NCBI RefSeq assembly: GCF_030814835.1
Contig: NZ_JAUSVS010000014.1
Location: forward strand, 1-64,000
Source: Caulobacter ginsengisoli
Lineage (GTDB): Bacteria; Pseudomonadota; Alphaproteobacteria; Caulobacterales; Caulobacteraceae
Reading direction: 5' to 3'
Length of the DNA stretch: 64,000 bases
The position numbers and the translations under genes are program-made. The notes under the pieces are model-generated. The model ran no database searches and had not been told where the DNA came from. It was given only the letters and a program-made list of their open reading frames with translations. Positions 26,372-34,321 of this stretch are shown piece by piece; position 1 is the first letter of the stretch, and the number at the start of each line of letters is the position of its first letter.

Positions 26372-27042
26372 CGACCGACGAACTCACCGGGTGGCTAGAG
26401 ACGTCGGGCCTAGAGGTGCGCCGGCGCGTGAGACTGTTGATGCTGCTAGACGCAGCGGACTATGCAGTCATCGCGCCCCTTTCGACTTCCCGCCTCCACG
26501 CCCTCGCGTTTCTAGCTGATGTCCTAAGTCCGATATACGACCTCTCCACTCTATCGGGGCGAATTCTTAAGAGGCGCATTGGCCCTTATTTCCCAGAATT
26601 GCAGTGGCAATTGGATCGCTTGGTTGGTCAGGGGTTGGTAGATGTTGTCCAACTACAGCCGGTCGTAGAGGCCTCGCGGGCCTATCTGGACGCGAGCTTC
26701 TGCCTGCGGCGATCTGCTACGCAGTCAATACTGAATGCCGTCTATCAATTGCCGGAATTTCTCGCTCTGCGAGACTTCTTTAGAGAACTTGCTGACGCGC
26801 TCGGCGCGGTGCCAGATGACGATCTTGACGCCACAACTCAAGCTGACGTGACCTGGGACACTGGCCACGCAGGAACGATAATTGACTATGGCGAGTGGCG
26901 TGCGCGAAATTACTCGCGCATGTCAGCTGATAGAATCGAAGAGCTCGCCAATGACACACTTGGAAAGGCTGGTGTAACACTGAGCCCCGGCGCAAAGGTC
27001 AATCTCTACGTTCGATATCTCCGGCGAGCAGCAAATGGCTGA
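26368..27042 (+). CDS. Winged-helix-like middle component of the ATPase/nuclease system
   Basis: A 224-residue protein of no family I can name. Residues 20-95 (LLMLLDAADYAVIAPLS, RLHALAFLADVLSPIYDLS, RRIGPYFPELQWQLDRLVG) look like a winged-helix fold, with the helical stretch followed by a PELQ turn. It starts with a TTG codon that overlaps the ATPase stop (TTGA at 26368-26371), and its stop overlaps the nuclease start by eight bases. Position and size match the middle components of ABC-three-component systems and LmuC, an inference from context rather than a detected domain. Confidence 0.6.
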   Translation: MTTDELTGWLETSGLEVRRRVRLLMLLDAADYAVIAPLSTSRLHALAFLADVLSPIYDLSTLSGRILKRRIGPYFPELQWQLDRLVGQGLVDVVQLQPVVEASRAYLDASFCLRRSATQSILNAVYQLPEFLALRDFFRELADALGAVPDDDLDATTQADVTWDTGHAGTIIDYGEWRARNYSRMSADRIEELANDTLGKAGVTLSPGAKVNLYVRYLRRAANG

Positions 27043-28069
27043 AACTCTCGCCGAGCAGCTGAACGGCAGCGCGCTGAAGGAGATGCTGCTTCAAGCGGTT
27101 GCCGCAGAAGACCTAGACCACATCCCGCTAGACTTCGACGACCAAGCACGCTTCATCCTTTCCGCTGTTCGAGCTGTTGCTCACAGAGAAGAGGCCTGTG
27201 ACCTGTGCGCGTTGATTTATAGCGATGCACCGTTGGCCGACGGCGCCCAGGGCGGCTTTGCGCGCATAGTACATATGCAAGACGGCCACGGGTCAATGTC
27301 TGGAAAGATGGTTCTGACAGGCCGCGACGCGAATAACGGTAGCTGTCATCCCCTGTCGGATAAAACTATACTGGCAGCGATTGAGCAAATTGAAGCGGCT
27401 GGTTTCGGTTCTCGCGCAACGATCCTTTGGGACGGTGTTGCGAGATCCGCTACGGTTTATCCAGAAGGCGTATCGGGAGACGCGATCCATCAACGATTTT
27501 TGGTCCCTGTGTCTGACGATGACTTAACGCAAGATGATCTATGTGAAGTTTTAAATATAGCCTATGACGACAATCTCAAAAACCCCAGCGGGGGGACGGT
27601 AAATTTGTGGACGAAAGGCAAGCTGGTTTCGAAGGCAGAGGATGAAATTGAGAAGGTACTAAAAGGACAAATTGGGATGTACTTTCTCGGAAAATCTCGA
27701 CCCGTCAAGGTGCTACGACAGACCAACACCGCTGCAGGGCGGACTGATCTGATACTCACGCAAAAGCCCCCATCCGGAGGGCTGCGCCTAGTTGGAGTTC
27801 TTGAGCTGAAGGTTCTGCGAGGCCCTGAAACCGCCGACCATGCCGCGACGGAGGAGGGTCTTAGTCAGGGGCACTTCTACAGGGAAGATATCCACGTTCC
27901 GTTTGCGACTCTTGCGCTTTACGACGTTGGCAACCCTCCTAGTGGAGATACTGCACCGTTACTGATTGGTCAGAACCCCGACCACCTCGCAACTGTACGG
28001 GTACGGCGATTTCCAATCTACAATTCGCCTAGCGCGTGGCGAAAAGCCGGGGGACCGAAAGCTGCTTAG
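27035..28069 (+). CDS. PD-(D/E)XK-type nuclease, effector of the ATPase system
   Basis: A 344-residue protein. Residues 200-282 hold a probable PD-(D/E)XK core: an acidic helix (AEDEIEKVL, 201-209), GRTDLIL with Asp238, LELK with Glu257 and Lys259, and a following Q278 near FYRED. The first 190 residues contain no motif I recognise. The putative nuclease is at the C-terminus, whereas many related effectors put the catalytic domain first. Cleavage of DNA is inferred from the motif. The gene overlaps the previous gene by eight bases, and its TAG overlaps the stop of the convergent methyltransferase. Confidence 0.7.
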   Translation: MAETLAEQLNGSALKEMLLQAVAAEDLDHIPLDFDDQARFILSAVRAVAHREEACDLCALIYSDAPLADGAQGGFARIVHMQDGHGSMSGKMVLTGRDANNGSCHPLSDKTILAAIEQIEAAGFGSRATILWDGVARSATVYPEGVSGDAIHQRFLVPVSDDDLTQDDLCEVLNIAYDDNLKNPSGGTVNLWTKGKLVSKAEDEIEKVLKGQIGMYFLGKSRPVKVLRQTNTAAGRTDLILTQKPPSGGLRLVGVLELKVLRGPETADHAATEEGLSQGHFYREDIHVPFATLALYDVGNPPSGDTAPLLIGQNPDHLATVRVRRFPIYNSPSAWRKAGGPKAA

Positions 28070-29355
28070 ACGGCCGCCAGAACGATAAGTGTTTCGGCCA
28101 ATTCGGCCCGTCCACCCTGCTGCGGCGAAACACGCATCGAACGAAACGGTTCCGACCCGATAAGTTCATACCGGAGGCTTGGTGCCATTTCGGCAATTGC
28201 TTCCGCCACGGGAACGTCGACGCCCGCATATCTGCTATCACCGACAACCATGTAAACCCGGCCCTCAGCGACCAACTTCTCACGCACTCCCCGCAGCAGG
28301 ATCGCCAAATCCGCAAAGTATGCCCCGATCATATCGGGAATATTTTTGTTCCAGAGGCCATCGACAGCTCGAAGCTTCGAAACGGAAGTCCGCACTGCTA
28401 GAGAGAGGCCGTCCGAGGCAAAGTCACGCTTGATTTGTACATGGCTGCGCAAAGTGGAATTTCTAAGTTCCACGTTGTCTTTGCCGCCCTTCAGGTAGCC
28501 GAGCGACCATAGTTCGATGTTGTAAACGTCCGTATAGTCGAACGAATTGGGATAGGGTGGGGAGAAAACCGCTAAGTCAATCTCTGGAATGTTTGCGATT
28601 TCCAAGCGGGCGTCACCTCGGCGGAGATCATAGGAAAGATTCCGACGCCGAGCGTAGCGAGCTATATCGAAAACGGCTCCCTCCACGGCTTGGACGAATG
28701 CTTGATCGAGTTCATCGACCGTTCGCATCTGTTCCTTCCAATTTTGCCTGTAACGTCGGCCCTTCCCGCTGACTGTTGCATTGCAAACTTCGAGCGCGGC
28801 CGACCCGAGTAGCACGCGTAGTAGACGCTTGACCTTGACCTCAGGCACTTGTTCGACCGCAAGGACAAGGTTCGCTAGACGCTCGGCAACGTCACGCGGG
28901 AAAAGATAACGATCTGCCACACCAGGCTCGACGAAGGTCGCTGGTGCTAGCGCGTAGTGCTCATTTGGATCGACGTGAAGCTGAGTGCCGATAACCTCAC
29001 TACACCTTCTCGCAACAACCGCGGCATCCACGACCGAGAGCTTGGCTTCGATCAGGTCGGCCAGAAAAGGGTTGACCTCAATCGCGATGGGCTCGACGCC
29101 CAGAAACTGGCAGGCGAGCGGCGTGGTGCCCGACCCCGCGCAGGGATCCAGACAATTTATTACCGGACGGCCAAGCGCCTCACCCGTTTCTCTTACCGCT
29201 CGTTCGACCAGTTCTGGCACGAACGCTTCCTTGAACCGGCGCCAGTTCTGGAATGCTAGCGGCTCCGATCCTGAATTGGTTCCGATGACAGCCGGCACTC
29301 GGGTTCTCGTCCAATCCTCAAACCGCACATGGGGATCAAACTCAGCTATCGTCAT
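28066..29355 (-). CDS. Amino-DNA methyltransferase, N4-cytosine or N6-adenine type
   Basis: A 429-residue protein with motif I DPCAGSGTT at 70-78, followed by an acidic loop (AIEVNP). Motif IV is SPPY at 265-268 in VFSPPYPNSFDYTDVYNIEL. SPPY fits exocyclic amino-methyltransferases, often N4-cytosine. Nearly 190 residues separate the motifs and could hold the target-recognition domain, giving an alpha-class-like order. It converges on the nuclease gene with overlapping stops at 28066-28069. It could protect host DNA from that nuclease, or be a lone methyltransferase. It is part of the AT-richer island. Confidence 0.82.
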   Translation of the reverse strand: MTIAEFDPHVRFEDWTRTRVPAVIGTNSGSEPLAFQNWRRFKEAFVPELVERAVRETGEALGRPVINCLDPCAGSGTTPLACQFLGVEPIAIEVNPFLADLIEAKLSVVDAAVVARRCSEVIGTQLHVDPNEHYALAPATFVEPGVADRYLFPRDVAERLANLVLAVEQVPEVKVKRLLRVLLGSAALEVCNATVSGKGRRYRQNWKEQMRTVDELDQAFVQAVEGAVFDIARYARRRNLSYDLRRGDARLEIANIPEIDLAVFSPPYPNSFDYTDVYNIELWSLGYLKGGKDNVELRNSTLRSHVQIKRDFASDGLSLAVRTSVSKLRAVDGLWNKNIPDMIGAYFADLAILLRGVREKLVAEGRVYMVVGDSRYAGVDVPVAEAIAEMAPSLRYELIGSEPFRSMRVSPQQGGRAELAETLIVLAAV

Positions 29356-29533
29356 CGGCTCTCTCTCCCCGCCTCACCCCCGAGATAGATCGTCTTGGTT
29401 AATCGGTTCTACCACTGGTTTGCATTCTCAATGCGGCAGTCGAGTAGGGTGACGGAAAAGTGTCGCCTCGCTTGGCCTTGCCCCGACTCCCCGTCAAGTT
29501 GGAGGTCGACCGTCCAATTACCTGGAACCCCAC

Positions 29534-29923
29534 ATGCTCTACGCCATCCTGGCCTACCACGACGAAGCCGCCACCGTCGCGACCTGGACGCCCGACGAGG
29601 ACAGCGCCCTGATGGCCGACCTGATCAAGCTCAACGACCGCCTCACCGCCGAAGGGCGGCTGGGGCCGGCGGCGCGGTTGGGGGCGACGGGGGACGCCCT
29701 GACGCTGCGGGGGCCGGGAAAGGGCGTGGTGCTGGACGGGCCGTTCGCCGAGACCAAGGAGCAGCTGCTGGGCTTCTATGTGGTGGAGGGGGAGAGCATC
29801 GACGAGGCGGTCGCGGTCGCTCGCGAGCTGCGGCAAGTCAATCCCACGGCGGTCTATGAGATCCGCCCGATCCTGCGCTACCTGCCCGGCGCGCCGTTTC
29901 CCGAGACCGAGGCGCCGGACTGA
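29534..29923 (+). CDS. YciI-like DGPF-domain protein
   Basis: A 129-residue protein with the YCII-related DGPF signature: AILAYHDEAA near the start, then VVLDGPFAETKEQLLGFYVVEGES, where the DGPFAE(T)KE motif is conserved. Members form dimers; their enzymatic role is not settled, though some are linked to sigma factor genes. None is present here. The ATG follows a 178-base gap past the island methyltransferase, and the composition returns to high GC here. Confidence 0.88.
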   Translation: MLYAILAYHDEAATVATWTPDEDSALMADLIKLNDRLTAEGRLGPAARLGATGDALTLRGPGKGVVLDGPFAETKEQLLGFYVVEGESIDEAVAVARELRQVNPTAVYEIRPILRYLPGAPFPETEAPD

Positions 29924-29926
29924 CCG

Positions 29927-30784
29927 TCAGCCCGCCTGGCGGCGTTCGTAGGCGGGCGCCGGGGCCGCGGCGGCCAGGCTGCGGCAGAAGTCCTCATGGC
30001 CCGAGCCCCTGCGCCAAGCCAGGCCCACCGTGCGGTCGGTGGCGAGTTCCGGGGCCAGCGGCCTGACGATCACCCCGGAAGCGCCCTCGGCATGGCTGGC
30101 CGGGGCGATGGCCAGGCCCACCCCCATCTCGACCAGCACCAGCACCGCCTCCTCGTCGGCCGCCGTGGCGCGGATGTCCGGGCGGAAACCGGCTGTGGCC
30201 AGCCCGCCCTCGAACCTGGCCTGCAGGGCGCAGTGGGGGCGTTCGATCAGCGGCAGGCCGTCGAGGTCGGCCAGGCGGATGTGGCTGCGGAAACGCAAGG
30301 GATGGGTCGCCGGCATGAGGACGGCATAGGGCTCGGTCCAGAGCGGCAGGAAGTCGCTGTCCGCCTCGTGGCAGCCCTGGGCGGTGACCTGGATATCGGC
30401 CGCCGAGCGCTCGCCGACCAGGCGCGCCACCAGGTCGGGGACCAGCTCATAGGCCGTGCGCAACACCGGGGCGACACGGCGCAGCCCGACGTCCGGCTGG
30501 ATGAAGATGGCCAGGGTGCGCGGGGCGCGGACGCGGAATTCCCGGTGCAGGGCGGCGGCCTCGGCCAGGAGGGCGCTGGCGCGGGGATGCAGGATCTCGG
30601 CGTCGCGGGTGGGGGCCAGGCCCTGGCGGGTGCGCTCGAACAGCCGCGCGCCCAGCTCGGCCTCCAGGTTCTGGATCGCGGCGGTGATCGAGGGCTGCGA
30701 GATCGAGCAGCGCCGGGCGGCGGCGGTGATCGACCCCGTCTCATAGGCGGCGACGAAATAGCGGAGGGCGCGCAGATCGAACAT
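29927..30784 (-). CDS. LysR-family transcriptional regulator
   Basis: A 285-residue LysR protein. The N-terminal helix-turn-helix begins MFDLRALRYFVAAYETGSI and continues CSISQPSITAAIQNLEAELGARLF. The effector domain includes LPLIERPHC. It is divergent from the MBL-fold gene at 30887. The intervening region holds a TTGA-N7-TCAA inverted repeat (30806-30820), a T-N11-A LysR box, so it probably controls its neighbour and itself. An ATG at 30802 is also in frame; I prefer 30784, which matches the usual LysR start. Confidence 0.9.
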   Translation of the reverse strand: MFDLRALRYFVAAYETGSITAAARRCSISQPSITAAIQNLEAELGARLFERTRQGLAPTRDAEILHPRASALLAEAAALHREFRVRAPRTLAIFIQPDVGLRRVAPVLRTAYELVPDLVARLVGERSAADIQVTAQGCHEADSDFLPLWTEPYAVLMPATHPLRFRSHIRLADLDGLPLIERPHCALQARFEGGLATAGFRPDIRATAADEEAVLVLVEMGVGLAIAPASHAEGASGVIVRPLAPELATDRTVGLAWRRGSGHEDFCRSLAAAAPAPAYERRQAG

Positions 30785-30805
30785 GGTTTGAACATAGGTC
30801 AAATA

Positions 30806-30820
30806 TTGAAACTAGCTCAA
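30806..30820. promoter_or_regulatory. LysR box between the LysR and MBL genes
   Basis: TTGA-AACTAGC-TCAA, an inverted repeat of the T-N11-A type, lies 22 bases before the LysR start and 67 before the MBL start. The region is also AT-rich, as expected for a promoter. Confidence 0.55.
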
Positions 30821-30886
30821 GTCTATATATTTTGCCGATTTAAGACGCCGACCTAGGGTCGCCCCATCGTCACAGAGGGACACCCC

Positions 30887-31783
30887 ATGCATCGTCGCCC
30901 CCGCTTCGCCGGCCTGGTTGCCGGCTTCGCCGCCGCCCTGGCGGTCCTGGCCATCGGCCTGCCCGCCGCGGCCGCCGGGCCCAGGGTCAGCTTCGCCATC
31001 GTCAAGACCGGCCGGACCGTCGTCCAGGAATCCCTGCTGTATGCCGGCGGCGACAAGGCGGCCAAGCTCGACAACAACTTCTCCGCCTTCCTGATCCGGC
31101 ACGGGGACGACGAGTTCCTGTTCGACACCGGCCTGGGCGCGCGGATCGACAGCCAGTACGCCCAGGACATGCCGGGCTGGAAGCAGCGGTTCTTCAAATA
31201 CCTCAAGCCCATCATCCCGGCGCGGGACCAGCTGGCCAGGGCCGGCCTGCCGCCGATCCGCCGGGTCATCCTCAGCCACAGCCACTGGGACCATGCCAGC
31301 GGCGTGGTCGACTTCCCCCAGGCCGAGGTCTGGGTGACGAAGGAGGAACTGGCCTTCATCCGCGGCGGCGGCGCCTGGCCAAGCCAGGTGGGCGCCCCGT
31401 CCATCCGCTGGCGCACCATCCTCTTCCAGCCCAGACCCTATCGCGGTTTCGCCCAGAGCCTCGACCTCTATGGCGACGGGACGGTGGTGCTGGTCCCGCA
31501 GTTCGGCCACACGCCCGGCGCGGTGGGGATGTTCGTCACCACCTCCAGCGGGCGGCGCTTCTTCTTCTGCGGCGACACGGTGTGGTCGGCGGCGGCCATC
31601 CCCCAGGCGCGGCCCAAGTTCTGGCTGGCCGGCCTGCTGGCCGACAGCGACGCGGGCCGGACCCAGGCGGAGATCGACCGGATGCGGGCCCTGCAGAAGG
31701 CCGATCCGGGCCTGACCATCGTGCCGGCCCATGACAGCCGGGTGCAGGCGCGGCTGGGCTTCTTCCCGAACTGGGTGGAGTAG
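30887..31783 (+). CDS. Exported MBL-fold metallohydrolase
   Basis: A 298-residue protein with a signal peptide (GLVAGFAAALAVLAIGLPA and AAAGP as cleavage region). The metallo-beta-lactamase motif is LSHSHWDHASG, with later FGHTPGA and CGDTVWS, and AHDSRVQ near the end for the last metal ligand. The general layout resembles quorum-quenching N-acyl homoserine lactonases and related hydrolases, and the substrate is unknown. It is under likely control of the divergent LysR regulator. Confidence 0.88.
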   Translation: MHRRPRFAGLVAGFAAALAVLAIGLPAAAAGPRVSFAIVKTGRTVVQESLLYAGGDKAAKLDNNFSAFLIRHGDDEFLFDTGLGARIDSQYAQDMPGWKQRFFKYLKPIIPARDQLARAGLPPIRRVILSHSHWDHASGVVDFPQAEVWVTKEELAFIRGGGAWPSQVGAPSIRWRTILFQPRPYRGFAQSLDLYGDGTVVLVPQFGHTPGAVGMFVTTSSGRRFFFCGDTVWSAAAIPQARPKFWLAGLLADSDAGRTQAEIDRMRALQKADPGLTIVPAHDSRVQARLGFFPNWVE

Positions 31784-31790
31784 GTCGCCT

Positions 31791-32216
31791 CTAGCCCAGC
31801 GCCTGCCGCGCCCAGCCGACGATCTGCTCGGCGCTCATCAGGCCGGCGGTGCGCGCGGCCACCTGGCCGTCCTTGATCAGCAGCAGGGCCGGGATGCTGG
31901 AGACGTTGAACCGCTGCGCCGCCGCCGGTTCGGCCTCCGAGTTCAGCTTCAGCAGCCGCACGTCCGGTTCCAGCCGCGCGGCCGCGGCGGCGAAGTTGGG
32001 GGCCATGGCCCGGCAGGGACCGCACCAGGGGGCCCAGACATCGACGAGCAGGGCCGGTTCGGCGGCCATGCGCCTGGCCAGGCCCGCGCCGGTGACCTCC
32101 TTGGGCTGGCCGACATAGAGCGGCTGGCCGCAGCGCCCGCACTTGCCCTGCAACGCCGGCTTGCTGTCCGGCAGGCGGTTGGTGGTGTCGCAGTGGGGGC
32201 AGACGGTCTGGGTCAT
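31791..32216 (-). CDS. trxC: Thioredoxin 2 (TrxC)
   Basis: A 141-residue protein with an N-terminal zinc domain (CPHC and CGRC pairs) and a thioredoxin domain with the active-site WCGPC in VDVWAPWCGPCRAM. This is the characteristic thioredoxin-2 layout. It reduces protein disulfides in the cytoplasm. It lies downstream of a DUF2892 gene and the sulfide:quinone oxidoreductase gene on the same strand, so it likely belongs to the sulfur-stress set. Start at 32216 (MTQTVCPHC) fits the family. Confidence 0.93.
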   Translation of the reverse strand: MTQTVCPHCDTTNRLPDSKPALQGKCGRCGQPLYVGQPKEVTGAGLARRMAAEPALLVDVWAPWCGPCRAMAPNFAAAAARLEPDVRLLKLNSEAEPAAAQRFNVSSIPALLLIKDGQVAARTAGLMSAEQIVGWARQALG

Positions 32217-32267
32217 GAGGCTACCGCGCAAGACAACGCTTGAAACGCATATCGGCTCTGCGGACGC

Positions 32268-32471
32268 CTAACGGAACACCACACCCGCCTTCAGGCCCAG
32301 CCTCTTGAACGCCATGGCCGCCGGACAGAAGCCGGTGAAGGACGCCTGCAGCAGGTTGGCGCCGACGAAGACGGTGAGCCAGATCCAGGCGGGGTGGACG
32401 AACTGGGTCAGGGCGAGGCTGACCAGGACCATGGCCCCGGCGAAGGCCATGACGGCGCGATCGAGGGTCAT
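32268..32471 (-). CDS. DUF2892 (YgaP-like) small membrane protein
   Basis: A 67-residue protein with two hydrophobic helices (AVMAFAGAMVLVSLALT and WLTVFVGANLLQASF). The trailing GFCPAAMAFKRLGL matches DUF2892, the transmembrane part of the rhodanese YgaP. Members are usually found beside sulfur-transfer genes, as here. The Cys in GFCP may take part in sulfur handling, which is speculative. Confidence 0.88.
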   Translation of the reverse strand: MTLDRAVMAFAGAMVLVSLALTQFVHPAWIWLTVFVGANLLQASFTGFCPAAMAFKRLGLKAGVVFR

Positions 32472-32505
32472 CGGGAGAGACTCCTGTGGAGGAAGGGGGT
32501 GGGGC

Positions 32506-33789
32506 TCACCTCACGGCCTTGAGCTTGCTGACGCCCATGATGTCGAGGGCCAGCTTCTCGTAGAAGGGCTCGCTCTCGCCGCGGCGGACCTTGCCCAGGA
32601 AGTATTTCTCGAAGCCGACCTTGGCCAGGTGGACCCACTTGCCGCTGGCCGCCCAGTTGACGTTGCGGGGCGGAATCTGCGGCTGGGCGATGAAGGCCAC
32701 GCCGCCGTCGCCGAAGTCGGCCAGGCAGATGGCGTTCCAGGTCGCCTCGGCCACGGCCGGCTCGCCAGCGACCAGGTCGCCGAGGTTGCGGGCGATGGCG
32801 GTGACCATGCTCTCGATCATGAAGCCGGTCTTGGGCACGCCCACCGGCACCGGCGTCTTGCCGGTCGGGGCGATGGCCACGCAGACCCCCAGGGCGAAGA
32901 CATTGGGGAAGGCCGGGTTGCGCTGATGCTTGTCGACGATGATGAAGCCGCGCGGGTTGGTCAGGCCCTCGATGCCGCGCACGGCGGCGACGCCCCGGAA
33001 GGCTGGCAGCATCATCGAGAACGCGAAGGGCAGGTCGTGGGTCGTCTTGACCGCGCCGTCCTCGCCAATCTCCTCGACATGCATCATCCCGGCCTCGACC
33101 TTCGCCACCTTGGCGTTGGTGATCCACTTGATGTGGCGCTGGCGCAGCTCGCTCTCGAGCAGGCCCTTGGTGTCGCCCACCCCGTCGAGACCCAGATGGC
33201 CGATATAGGGTTCGGGCGTGACATAGGTCATCGGCACGCGGTCGCGCGCCTTGCGGCGGCGCAGCTCGGTGTCGAGGATCAGGGCGAACTCGTAGGCCGG
33301 GCCAAAGCAGCTGGCCCCCTGGGCGGCGCCGATCACCACCGGGCCGGGGTTTTCCGCCAGGGCGTCGAAGGCGACCGCGGCCTTCTGGGCATGCTCGACC
33401 TGGCAGATCGACTGGGTGAAGCCGGCGGGCCCCAGCCCCTCGATCTCGTCGAAGGCCAGATCCGGGCCGGTGGCGATGACCAGGTAGTCGTAAGGAAGGC
33501 TCTCGCCGTCCATCAGCGCCACCCGATTCTCCGCCGGATGCACCCGCTCGGCGCCGCAGTTCATGAAGGCCACGCCGCGTTTGGCCATGACCGGCGGCAG
33601 CTCGACCTCGATGGCCTCGCGGGTGCGCCAGCCGACCGCCACCCAGGGATTGGAGGGCACGAAGTGGAAGCGGTCGCCCTGCCCCACCAGCGTGACCTGG
33701 GCCCGGTCGCCGACCGCGGCCTTGATCTCGAAAGCGGCGATGGCTCCTCCGAGCCCGGCGCCGAGAATGACGATCGATGGCTTGCTCAT
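32506..33789 (-). CDS. Sulfide:quinone oxidoreductase-like flavoprotein
   Basis: A 427-residue FAD protein with Rossmann start SIVILGAGLGGAIAAFEI and LPYDYLVIATGPDL. Cysteines are in QGASCFGPAYEF and ALGVCVAIAP, positions consistent with the redox cysteines of type III/IV SQR. The typical SQR wording PSNPWVAVGWRTRE is also present. It oxidises sulfide to persulfide or polysulfide and reduces quinone at the membrane. The gene is divergent from the rhodanese gene with a palindrome between them. A longer start at 33861 is less likely. Confidence 0.88.
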   Translation of the reverse strand: MSKPSIVILGAGLGGAIAAFEIKAAVGDRAQVTLVGQGDRFHFVPSNPWVAVGWRTREAIEVELPPVMAKRGVAFMNCGAERVHPAENRVALMDGESLPYDYLVIATGPDLAFDEIEGLGPAGFTQSICQVEHAQKAAVAFDALAENPGPVVIGAAQGASCFGPAYEFALILDTELRRRKARDRVPMTYVTPEPYIGHLGLDGVGDTKGLLESELRQRHIKWITNAKVAKVEAGMMHVEEIGEDGAVKTTHDLPFAFSMMLPAFRGVAAVRGIEGLTNPRGFIIVDKHQRNPAFPNVFALGVCVAIAPTGKTPVPVGVPKTGFMIESMVTAIARNLGDLVAGEPAVAEATWNAICLADFGDGGVAFIAQPQIPPRNVNWAASGKWVHLAKVGFEKYFLGKVRRGESEPFYEKLALDIMGVSKLKAVR

Positions 33790-33894
33790 GACGCCAGCAT
33801 CTCCCGGTTCCGGCGGTGGCGCGTTGACCAGGATCAAGGCCTTTTTCGCCGCCGGGACCATGTTTCAGGTTCGATGGGTTGTTTTATATTTGTA

Positions 33895-33914
33895 TATTCG
33901 CATATATGCAAATA
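33895..33914. promoter_or_regulatory. Palindrome in the SQR/rhodanese divergent promoter, likely BigR/SqrR-type site
   Basis: TATTCGCATATATGCAAATA is a 20-base palindrome with one mismatched pair. It lies 34 bases upstream of the rhodanese ATG and about 105 bases from the SQR ATG. The AT-rich character fits the BigR family, and a BigR-like regulator is encoded at 38567-38908. Confidence 0.65.
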
Positions 33915-33947
33915 CGAAATCACGCTGACCCGATCCGAGGAGAATCC

Positions 33948-34301
33948 ATGTCACTGCTCGAGAACCTGACGCCCCAACAGGTCAAGGCCGGCCTGGATGC
34001 GCACAGCATCCTGCTGGTCGACGTGCGCGAGCCCGGCGAGTTCGAGGCCGAGCGCATCCACGGCGCCCTGCTGTTTCCGCTGTCGAGTTTCGACCCTGCC
34101 GCCCTTCCCGATTCCGGCGAGCGGCGCATCGTTCTGCAATGCGGTTCGGGCAAACGCTCGGCCATGGCGGCGGAGCGCTGCCAGAAGGCCGGCGTCCACG
34201 TGACCGCGCACCTCGCCGGCGGCATCGGCGCCTGGAAGGCGGCGGGCCTGCCGACCGTGACCATCGATCCGGAAACCGGCTGGACCCGCGACGTCCGCTA
34301 G
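33948..34301 (+). CDS. Rhodanese-domain sulfurtransferase
   Basis: A 117-residue single-domain rhodanese. It contains LVDVREPGEFEAERIHGALL and the active-site loop LQCGSGKRSAMA with the catalytic Cys. It transfers sulfane sulfur, fitting a role after sulfide oxidation by SQR. GAGGAGAATCC precedes the ATG. It is the first gene of a rightward unit that continues into the RND adaptor and pump genes. Confidence 0.92.
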   Translation: MSLLENLTPQQVKAGLDAHSILLVDVREPGEFEAERIHGALLFPLSSFDPAALPDSGERRIVLQCGSGKRSAMAAERCQKAGVHVTAHLAGGIGAWKAAGLPTVTIDPETGWTRDVR

Positions 34302-34321
34302 AACCCTAGGACTTGAAGCCC

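Noticed and set aside
24212..29533. Attachment-site-like direct repeats flanking the AT-rich island
   Set aside because: Only short shared words (7-8 bases) in different order were found on both sides; no convincing att pair, integrase or tRNA.
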